Shown here: positions 57,413 through 64,000 of the stretch, piece after piece
How the letters are laid out: each line of letters starts with the position of its first letter
Numbering within the stretch: position 1 is the first letter of the stretch
Source of the DNA: Propionibacterium sp. oral taxon 192 str. F0372
Lineage (GTDB): Bacteria > Actinomycetota > Actinomycetes > Propionibacteriales > Propionibacteriaceae
DNA length: 64,000 nt
Reading direction: 5' to 3'
NCBI RefSeq assembly: GCF_000413315.1
Contig: NZ_KE340298.1
Coordinates: 62,001-126,000, forward strand
Position numbers and translations under genes: made by a program
Notes under the pieces: model-generated
The model's input: the letters and a program-made list of their open reading frames with translations, nothing else
Told to the model about the DNA's origin: nothing
Database searches by the model: none

Positions 57413-58125
57413 GCGCTCACCTTTCGATCTGCGCCTACAGTTATCGGGTCGCCCACCACGGTGGTGCCACCCAGATGTACACGGCAGGCCACATCGCCCG
57501 AAGCGATGGTGGCCAACCGGGACACGTCGATGCCGAGAAGTCTGGAAAAAACATGAGTCTCGGCCTCGCACAGTTGAGGAAATTGCTCAGCGACATTGGC
57601 CACCGGGCAATGGTGCTGGCATAGCTCCCCACCCTCGTCGGTGGATGCGAAATAGCCAGCTGCGTTGAGGGCATCGGCCAGCAATTGGGCCGGGTCGGCG
57701 CCGGGGTCCTCGGCCCGACGACGCCGGAAGTCGGCTTCAAGAGCGGCGAACCGCTTGTTGGCCAGCCGATCAAGGGCTTCGGGCCCGGCGGCAGCGACGA
57801 GCTCAGAAATCGCGCTGAGGGCAAGGTCGTCATAGGCCTGACCAAAGGAACGGCGTCCCTCGCTGGTCAGCAGATAGTGTCGCGCGGGCCGCCCACGCCC
57901 ACGAGGACCACCCTCCTCGCGGGAGGTGATCTGGTTCGATTCGTCAAGAATAGCGAGGTGACGACGCACCCCGGCTGTGGTAAGACCAAGTTCGGAAGCT
58001 AACTGGGCGGCCGTCATTGAGCCGTGCTCCAGCAACAGATCGAGAACCTTCTGCCGCGTGGAGGCATCGGTCGCGACGGCCTCGGCACCAGAGCTCCGCG
58101 CGTTCGAACGACCTGAAGAATTCAC
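57409..58125 (-). CDS. sufR: SufR-type Fe-S cluster-sensing transcriptional repressor
   Basis: About 238 residues. An N-terminal winged helix ([32 protein letters not shown], wing [15 protein letters not shown]) and a C-terminal cysteine cluster with Cys169, Cys173, Cys186 and Cys214 (C-x3-C-x12-C-x27-C), fitting a Fe-S-binding sensor. Holo-SufR is expected to repress suf. The start is unclear: a TTG at 58161 has the longer frame, but GTG 58125 lies where a promoter would initiate and leaves the CAAC-N6-GTTG operator over the -10. First gene of the SUF operon. Confidence 0.85.
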   Translation of the reverse strand: MNSSGRSNARSSGAEAVATDASTRQKVLDLLLEHGSMTAAQLASELGLTTAGVRRHLAILDESNQITSREEGGPRGRGRPARHYLLTSEGRRSFGQAYDDLALSAISELVAAAGPEALDRLANKRFAALEADFRRRRAEDPGADPAQLLADALNAAGYFASTDEGGELCQHHCPVANVAEQFPQLCEAETHVFSRLLGIDVSRLATIASGDVACRVHLGGTTVVGDPITVGADRKVSA

Positions 58126-58139
58126 AACACCAATGTTGT
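58124..58139. promoter_or_regulatory. SufR operator candidate (ACAAC-N6-GTTGT)
   Basis: A perfect inverted repeat ACAACA-CCAA-TGTTGT containing CAAC-N6-GTTG, the binding consensus reported for cyanobacterial SufR. It overlaps the putative -10 (AACATT on the minus strand) and the first base of GTG 58125, a position suited to autorepression. Confidence 0.6.
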
Positions 58140-58161
58140 CTAATTCTGTCGACGTTGCCAA
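58132..58161 (-). promoter_or_regulatory. Possible suf promoter
   Basis: Minus-strand TTGGCA (58156-58161) and AACATT (58132-58137), 18 bases apart. Transcription would begin at GTG 58125, giving a leaderless sufR mRNA. The -10 is a weak match. Confidence 0.4.
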
Positions 58162-58352
58162 GCGGCAAGCCCTGAGGAGACCCTAACAATGTGGCACCTC
58201 GGTGGTCTGACCATAGAGTACACGGGGACCGCCCCGTACCGGACATCAATCAGCATGGCCATCAATCAACCGCACACCATCTCACCACGGCGCACGAACC
58301 GAGCACGCCCCAGATCAGAAGCCGGAAGGACGATGACCGATAGGATCGGACC

Positions 58353-59851
58353 ATGCCAACCGACTACGAGATTCCTGTTGGCCGGGCTCACACTCCCTTG
58401 GTGCTGGGTCTCGATGTGGGCTCCACGGCATCGCGCGGAATGCTGTTCGACATCACCGGTCACCCGCTTCGCCCCCGGATCAAGGTTCCGCATCGCTTCA
58501 CCACTGCTCCCGATGGCACACGGTCATTGATCCCGACCAGATCGTCGCCGAACTGACCTCGATCATCGATCAACTGGTTACCATCGCCGGAGGCCTGGAA
58601 ATCATCGGTGTAGCCATGGATACCTTCGCGTCATCGTTGGTGGGCGTCTCCGTGACCGGCCGTGCAATCACCACCTGCTACAACTACAATGACAACCGCT
58701 GCGTAGGTGAGGTGGCCGAACTACGGGCCACACACGACGAGGATGACATTCAAGATCGCACCGGATGCCGGTTCCACGCATCCTATCTGCCCGCCCGGCT
58801 GCGCTGGCTGGCCCGCACCGAACCGAAGACCTTCAGACAGGTTGCACGCTGGATGTCTCTCGGCGAGTACGTACACCTGCATTTGCTCGGCCATTCCTGT
58901 GTCGGCACATCCACTGCCGCCTGGTCAGGGCTGTTGAACCGCCGCCTCGGAGTCTGGGATGAGGTGGCGCTCGGACTCGCCGGGATCGATGACGACGTCC
59001 TTTCACCAATCGCTAGTCCGGGCGTTGCCTTGCACCCGCTGAAGAAGTCCCGGGCCCACCGAATGTTCCCAGCCCTGCGCAAGGCCCACTGGTTCGCCCC
59101 CATCGGTGACGGTTATGCAGCAACCCGGGGAATCGGAGAAGGCACGAATTCACTGGTGATCTCCTTGGCTACTTCCGGTGCGATGAGGCTGCTGGTCCCC
59201 GATCCGGTGGGAGCTGCTGCTGTCGACCTGCCCCGGGGGCTGTGGGCCTATCGGGTGGATGACAACTACAGCCTCGTCGGTGGCGCGGTCAATGACGTCG
59301 GACGGGCCACCGAGTGGATGAACCGGGAGCTCAGGCTGCCGGAGTCCAATGTCGTCGCGGCCACCTTGCTGGAACCACCCTCCATGATCACTCCCTTGGT
59401 GCTCCCGTTTTTCACCGGGGAGCGCTCGGTGGGTTGGCGCGGAGATTTACGCGCCACCCTGCACCACCTCGATTTCTCCACCTCCAGCATTGAGCTCTAC
59501 CGCGGTGTGCTGGAGGGGATTGTATGGAGCTTCCAGCGCATCACCGACCAGATGTCCACCATCACCGAGGTCTCCTCGGCACGCGTCGGCGGACGGGTAA
59601 TGGTCGAGGCCCCGGGCATCCTCACGGTGCTCGCCGACGGGCTGACCCTGGATGTCACCCCGGTGGACATCAAACGTTCCACCCTGCAAGGGCTGGCCTT
59701 CATCGCCTTGGACGTATTATCTCCCGGCACCGAGCGGGTCACCGTTCCCAGCGGCGAGATGCTGCACCATGACCCGCAGCGGGCAGCCTTCTACGATCAG
59801 CGTCAAATGCTGCTGGACGATCTGTATCGGCAAGTCGTCGGGTCTGGATAA
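58353..59851 (+). pseudogene. FGGY-family carbohydrate kinase, gluconokinase-like, frameshifted
   Basis: The N-terminal ATPase segment (VLGLDVGSTASRGMLFDITG) runs in one frame and stops at 58556. From about 58520 the protein continues in another frame as VIDPDQIVAELTSIIDQL, then DTFASSLVGV through the C-terminal GGRVMVEAPGILTVLADG to 59851. A single-base deletion near GATGGCACACGG (58514-58523) explains both halves. About 500 residues in total is normal for FGGY kinases, and a TSGAMRLLV segment resembles gluconokinases. Position before tal-zwf fits gluconate entry to the pentose phosphate pathway. A sequencing error is the main alternative; the downstream half could also initiate at 58616. 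Confidence 0.75.
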
Positions 59852-59890
59852 AGTGGAGTGATCAGGATTCAACAACAGGAGCTTCCCGCC

Positions 59891-60988
59891 ATGAACCCGA
59901 ATCTGAAGGCACTTCACGACGCCAACGTGTCCATCTGGTTGGACGATCTATCGCGCGAACGCATCCGCAGCGGTGAGTTGGCGGAGTTCATCACCAAGAA
60001 GTCGGTCACCGGTGTCACCACCAACCCAACCATCTTCGCTGCCGCCTTCCAGGATCTATCTCAGTACGGCACTGAGCTCGCTGCGTTGAAGGGATCCTCG
60101 ATCGAGACCGCAATTGCCAAGCTGATGAGCCACGACGTCGCGCAAGCCTGCCGCGTCCTCCGAGAGATCTATGACACCTCCAACGGCTACGACGGCCGAG
60201 TCTCGATCGAGGTCTCCCCCATGCTGGCCAATGAGACCCAAGCCACCATTGAGCAGGCGGCCCAACTGGTCACCCAAGTCAGTGAGCCCAATGTGCTCAT
60301 CAAAATTCCGGCAACCAAGGCGGGTCTGCCCGCCATCACGGCAACCATCGGAGTCGGCATCTCGGTCAACGTGACCCTCATCTTCTCCGTCAAACGTTAC
60401 CGGGAGGTGATGGATGCCTACCTGAGCGGTCTCGAACAGGCAGATGCCGCTGGAATCGATCTGTCCACCATCCATTCGGTCGCATCCTTCTTCGTCTCCC
60501 GGGTCGACTCCGAGATAGACTCCCGGCTCACCACGATCGGTACTCCCGAGGCGCTGAGGATGTGCGGGAAGGCTGCCGTCGCCAATGCACGGCTGGCATA
60601 CGCGGCCTTTCGGGAAGTCTTCTCCTGCGAACGGTTCAAGACCTTGGAGGTCAAGGGCGCCAACCTGCAACGCCCGCTGTGGGCATCCACCGGGGTCAAG
60701 AATCCCAACTATTCCGACACCCTGTACGTCGCCGAGTTGATCGCCGACCACTGTGTCAACACGATGCCTGCCAAAACCCTTGATGCCTTTGCCGATCATG
60801 GCGTGGTGGATGGCGATACCATCACCGGCAATCTCGACGATGCACGCGCGGTGATCGCTGCCATTGAGGCCCAGGGAATAGCTCTAGAACCAGTGTACGA
60901 GAAGCTCGAGGCCGAGGGCGTCGACAAATTCATCGCATCGTGGGAGGAACTCGTCGCCGGGGTTACCTCCGCCCTGGCCAGAGCCTGA
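59891..60988 (+). CDS. tal: Transaldolase
   Basis: Transfers dihydroxyacetone between sugar phosphates in the non-oxidative pentose phosphate pathway. It has 365 residues of the TalAB long class: [23 protein letters not shown], Schiff-base Lys in [12 protein letters not shown], and [20 protein letters not shown] 59891 follows AGGAGCTTCCCGCC. It starts 39 bases past the kinase remnant and leads the tal-zwf-opcA-pgl run. No tkt lies immediately upstream, where Actinobacteria often have it. Confidence 0.96.
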   Translation: MNPNLKALHDANVSIWLDDLSRERIRSGELAEFITKKSVTGVTTNPTIFAAAFQDLSQYGTELAALKGSSIETAIAKLMSHDVAQACRVLREIYDTSNGYDGRVSIEVSPMLANETQATIEQAAQLVTQVSEPNVLIKIPATKAGLPAITATIGVGISVNVTLIFSVKRYREVMDAYLSGLEQADAAGIDLSTIHSVASFFVSRVDSEIDSRLTTIGTPEALRMCGKAAVANARLAYAAFREVFSCERFKTLEVKGANLQRPLWASTGVKNPNYSDTLYVAELIADHCVNTMPAKTLDAFADHGVVDGDTITGNLDDARAVIAAIEAQGIALEPVYEKLEAEGVDKFIASWEELVAGVTSALARA

Positions 60989-61019
60989 CCACGAGATCCG
61001 GAAGGGTGAGTATCTCACA

Positions 61020-62549
61020 GTGAACGATGCCTCATGGAACAATCCACTGCGTGACGACGGTGATCGCCGATTGCCCCGGATCGCAGGCCCCAGCGTGCTG
61101 GTGCTCTTCGGAGTGACCGGCGACCTGTCGCGAAAGAAACTTCTGCCTGCCATCTATGACCTGGCCAACCATGGGGCTCTTCCCCCGGGATTCGGACTAA
61201 TCGGTTTCGGTCGTCGTGACTGGTCCACCGAACAGTTCATCGCCGAGATCGCCCCCTCGATACGGGAGAACGCCCGGACCCCCTTCCGAGAAGAGGTCTG
61301 GAGACAGCTCACCAACGGGGTGCGTTTCGTCCAAGGCGCCTTCGACGACACCGATTCTTTCCGTCGGCTGCGGGAAACCCTTGATGACTTCGATGCCGAA
61401 CACGGCATTGGGGGCAATCATGCCTTCTATCTGTCGATCCCGCCGAAGAATTTTGAGCAGGTCATCGGTCAACTCAACACACATGGGATGACTGACCAGT
61501 CCCGAGGATGGAAGCGGGCAATCATTGAGAAACCCTTCGGCCACGATCTTGCCTCTTCCCAAGTGCTCAACGACGTGGTTTCCGCTGCCTTCCCGGCAGA
61601 ATCGGTGTTCCGCATCGACCATTATCTGGGCAAGGAGACCGTGCAGAACATGCTGGCCTTCCGATTCGCCAACATGATGTATGAGCCCATCTGGAACCGG
61701 AACTTCGTCTCCGATGTGCAGATCACTATGGCCGAGGACATCGGCATCGGTGGACGTGCCGGTTACTACGATGGTGTCGGCGCTGCGCGCGATGTCATCC
61801 AGAACCACTTATTCCAACTGATGGCCCTGGCCGCCATGGAAGAACCTAACTCCTTCTCTCCCACCGACCTGCGCCGGGAGAAGGAGAAGGTGCTCGAAGC
61901 CTCCGCGGTTGTCGGCGACCTACGGAGCCACTCCGCCAATGGTCAGTACGCCGCCGGGTACCAAGGCGGACGCGAAGTCATCGGTTTCCTCCAGGAGGAG
62001 GGCATCAATCCCACCTCGGTCACTGAGACTTATGCGGCCATCAGGGTGGATATCGATTCCCGGCGCTGGGCCGGAGTTCCGTTCTTCCTACGCACCGCGA
62101 AAAGGGCACCGCGCCGTATCACCGAGATCGCACTCAACTTCCACCGCACCCCGCACATGCCGTTCTCCCAGCCCGATATCGAGCAGCTCGGGGTCAACTC
62201 ACTGGTGCTGCGCATCCAACCTAACGAGGGTATCCAGATGGTCTTCGGCGCCAAGGTGCCCGGAACCCAGATGGAAATCCGTCAGGTGGGGATGGACTTC
62301 TCCTACACTGGTTCTTTCACCGAATCCTCCCCGGAGGCCTACGAAAGACTCATCCTCGACGTCCTGCTGGGCGATCCTCCGTTGTTCCCCCAGCAGCGCG
62401 AGGTGGAATTATCCTGGCAGATCCTTGATCCGGTGCTCGATTTATGGGCCTGCTCTGGCACTCCAGAACAGTATCCTGCCGGCACTTGGGGTCCCGCCAA
62501 CTCCGATGCCATGTTGGCTCGCGACGGATATGCCTGGCGTCGTCCCTGA
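61020..62549 (+). CDS. zwf: Glucose-6-phosphate 1-dehydrogenase
   Basis: Oxidises glucose-6-phosphate, generating NADPH. It has 509 residues: nucleotide-binding LFGVTGDLSRKKLLPAIYDLA, the G6P-binding RIDHYLGKE motif, and the C-terminal domain ending in YAWRRP. The start is GTG 61020 with GGAAGGGTGAG about 12 bases before, so the ribosome site is a bit distant. It overlaps no gene; opcA follows after nine bases. Confidence 0.96.
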   Translation: MNDASWNNPLRDDGDRRLPRIAGPSVLVLFGVTGDLSRKKLLPAIYDLANHGALPPGFGLIGFGRRDWSTEQFIAEIAPSIRENARTPFREEVWRQLTNGVRFVQGAFDDTDSFRRLRETLDDFDAEHGIGGNHAFYLSIPPKNFEQVIGQLNTHGMTDQSRGWKRAIIEKPFGHDLASSQVLNDVVSAAFPAESVFRIDHYLGKETVQNMLAFRFANMMYEPIWNRNFVSDVQITMAEDIGIGGRAGYYDGVGAARDVIQNHLFQLMALAAMEEPNSFSPTDLRREKEKVLEASAVVGDLRSHSANGQYAAGYQGGREVIGFLQEEGINPTSVTETYAAIRVDIDSRRWAGVPFFLRTAKRAPRRITEIALNFHRTPHMPFSQPDIEQLGVNSLVLRIQPNEGIQMVFGAKVPGTQMEIRQVGMDFSYTGSFTESSPEAYERLILDVLLGDPPLFPQQREVELSWQILDPVLDLWACSGTPEQYPAGTWGPANSDAMLARDGYAWRRP

Positions 62550-62558
62550 GGAGTGTGC

Positions 62559-63455
62559 ATGATGAGACTCGAAAACACCGATGCCCGGCAGATCAATCAG
62601 GCCCTCAACGAGATGCGTGACCAAGGACGCGGGGCAAGCGGCCAAGTGCTGACCCTAGTGATCAACATTGATGCCTATGACACCGATGAGGCAATGCATA
62701 TGGCTGAACAGGCCGCCGAGCAGCATCCTTCGCGTATCCTCGTGGCCCGTCGTGGCGGAACCAATACCCATCCGCTGAACGCAGCCATCAAGGCGACCTC
62801 CTCCACTGAGGTGATCACCTTGGATTTCTCGGGACAAATGGACCGACACGTATCTTCAGTGTTGCTCCCGCTGCTGCTGCCCGAGCTACCCGTCGTCGTA
62901 TGGTGGCCGACCAGAGCTCCCAACGAACTGTATGCCGACGAACTATGCACCCTGACCAACCGCCTGATCGTAGACTCGGCACGGGCAACCCATCCCACCA
63001 CGATGCTGGCAAATTTGGCACGGGACCACCGACCGTGCACCACTGACCTCGCATGGGCTCGACTGACCCGGTGGCGTGCCTTGCTCGTCGCAGCACTCGA
63101 TCAGGCCCGCTCGAAGGTCCTATCGGCCTCAGTGACGGCACCCGCCGATTCGACCCCCTCAGATCTAATGGCGGCCTGGTTAGAACTCAAACTAAGCATC
63201 GCCGTCGAACGTCCCGAGCCCGATTCAGGGTATCCCGGTCTGCAATCGGTAGAACTGCTAACCGAGGCCGGGCCCGTCGTGGTGCGCAGGATCTCACGCA
63301 CCGATGCGGTACTGTCGTTGCCCGGGCAACCCGAGCGCGAAGTGGCGCTGGCCCGCCGCACAATGAAAGCGCTGATCACCGAGGAACTGACCCGGTTGTC
63401 TGGGGACACAGCCTTCGATGAGCTGATGGACCACATCGCCAAACGAGAAGGGTGA
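62559..63455 (+). CDS. opcA: Glucose-6-phosphate dehydrogenase assembly protein OpcA
   Basis: An allosteric/assembly partner of Zwf in Actinobacteria and cyanobacteria. It has 298 residues: VLTLVINIDAYD, a PSRILVAR segment, LPLLLPELPVVVWWPTRAP, which is highly conserved, and SVELLTEAGPVVVRRIS. Start ATG 62559 lies five bases after GAGGAG; ATG 62562 is equally plausible. It is in the canonical zwf-opcA-pgl order. Confidence 0.95.
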   Translation: MMRLENTDARQINQALNEMRDQGRGASGQVLTLVINIDAYDTDEAMHMAEQAAEQHPSRILVARRGGTNTHPLNAAIKATSSTEVITLDFSGQMDRHVSSVLLPLLLPELPVVVWWPTRAPNELYADELCTLTNRLIVDSARATHPTTMLANLARDHRPCTTDLAWARLTRWRALLVAALDQARSKVLSASVTAPADSTPSDLMAAWLELKLSIAVERPEPDSGYPGLQSVELLTEAGPVVVRRISRTDAVLSLPGQPEREVALARRTMKALITEELTRLSGDTAFDELMDHIAKREG

Positions 63456-63459
63456 AACC

Positions 63460-64000
63460 ATGGCCCTGCAACGGATCCACAGATACCGGGACCTCGGCGA
63501 GCTGGCCACCGGAATGGCCGGACGTCTCGCCCGCAGGATCGTCGAGTTGCAGGCGATCAAGGACCGGGTGCACATCGCCTTGCCCGGGGGAACCACAGCT
63601 CACGCCGTCTTCGAAGCCCTAGCCGGGCTGGCACCAGCCGTCCAACTCGATCCTTCCAAGCTGGAGCTCTGGTGGACCTCAGAACGCTACGTTCCGACCA
63701 CCGATTTGAATCGCAATTCAACCCAAGCCCTGGCGATCCTGGCCAGAACAATCCAACTTGTCTCGGCCCAAGTACATCCGATGCCCTCCACCAAGGGAAC
63801 CACCGATCCCAGCGAGGCAGCCTGGGCCTATGCCAAAGATCTCGGCGAGGTTGACTTCGACATCTGTTTGCTGGGGCTCGGCGTCGATGGCCACGTCGCA
63901 TCTATCTATCCCGGCCATCCATCCATGCGTTCCCAAGCCGAGAAAGGGATGCGGGTCATCGGGGTGAGCGAGGCACCGCTACCACCTGCCGAACGGATCT
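63460..64000 (+). CDS. pgl: 6-phosphogluconolactonase (C-terminus cut by window)
   Basis: Hydrolyses 6-phosphogluconolactone after Zwf. The first 180 codons are visible and remain open at the window edge. An N-terminal ALPGGTTAHAVF phosphate-binding loop, WWTSERYVPTTDLNRNS, and the signature LLGLGVDGHVASIYPGH confirm the NagB/DevB-like fold. ATG 63460 starts four bases past the opcA stop. The family is about 240-260 residues, so the missing end is about 70 residues. Confidence 0.94.
   Translation, partial: MALQRIHRYRDLGELATGMAGRLARRIVELQAIKDRVHIALPGGTTAHAVFEALAGLAPAVQLDPSKLELWWTSERYVPTTDLNRNSTQALAILARTIQLVSAQVHPMPSTKGTTDPSEAAWAYAKDLGEVDFDICLLGLGVDGHVASIYPGHPSMRSQAEKGMRVIGVSEAPLPPAERI

Noticed and set aside
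58170-58186. CCTGAGGAGACCC resembles the TPP riboswitch CTGAGA...ACCC core
   Set aside because: The second conserved half (GAACCTGA-like) is missing and the downstream gene is a kinase remnant with no thiamine link.

Overview
The window is about 64 kb of bacterial chromosome with high G+C (roughly 60-65% by eye). It is packed with housekeeping genes and shows no mobile element, CRISPR array, rRNA or tRNA. Gene content and order point to an Actinobacterium, most likely a member of the Propionibacteriales/Propionibacteriaceae. The order rpsB-tsf-pyrH-frr-cdsA-rlmN...ispG-GNAT, the block rimP-nusA-ylxR-infB-rbfA-truB-ribF-rpsO-pnp, the sufR-B-D-rieske-C-S-U-T operon, and the tal-zwf-opcA-pgl cluster are all actinobacterial hallmarks. 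The family assignment is an inference; no marker was searched.

Layout. 1-9.7 kb: coaD (partial)/rsmD, a PPOX-fold protein, a Gfo/Idh/MocA oxidoreductase, recG, rpmB, RNase J, a GNAT acetyltransferase, dapB and an S66 peptidase. 9.7-24.3 kb: a mostly minus-strand information-processing block (pnp, rpsO, ribF, truB, rbfA, infB, ylxR, nusA, rimP), interrupted by plus-strand marC and followed by a DUF4439-type lipoprotein, a DUF421-type membrane protein and proS. 24.4-27.8 kb: a two-gene CydDC-like ABC exporter. 27.8-43.2 kb: an AIM24 protein, GNAT, ispG, a short DXR-like ORF, a LOG-like protein, rlmN, cdsA, frr, pyrH, tsf, rpsB, a tandem-M23 peptidase, xerC, def, malic enzyme and a SpoU methyltransferase. 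43.3-51.5 kb: a BASS-type transporter, an ABC ATPase, fabI, fabG, an RlmA-like methyltransferase, a small HTH protein, an ABC-F protein, a small membrane protein and a two-gene WXG100-like cassette. 51.6-58.1 kb: the SUF iron-sulfur operon with its regulator. 58.3-64 kb: a frameshifted FGGY kinase, then tal, zwf, opcA and pgl (cut by the window end).

How the genes work together. The SUF operon builds the clusters needed by IspG, RlmN and the Rieske protein seen here. tal-zwf-opcA-pgl is the oxidative/non-oxidative pentose-phosphate hub. fabG-fabI supplies the last steps of type II fatty acid elongation. rpsB to rlmN, nusA to truB and rpsO-pnp are translation and RNA-turnover operons with terminators and structured leaders that can be read directly from the sequence.

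The points most worth following up are: a DXR-like N-terminal-domain ORF standing where full dxr and rseP are usually found; a two-module WXG100-like protein with a partner gene; a CAAC-N6-GTTG inverted repeat at the sufR start; a one-base frameshift in the FGGY kinase; a secreted protein with two M23 domains; and several inverted repeats in leaders and promoters.
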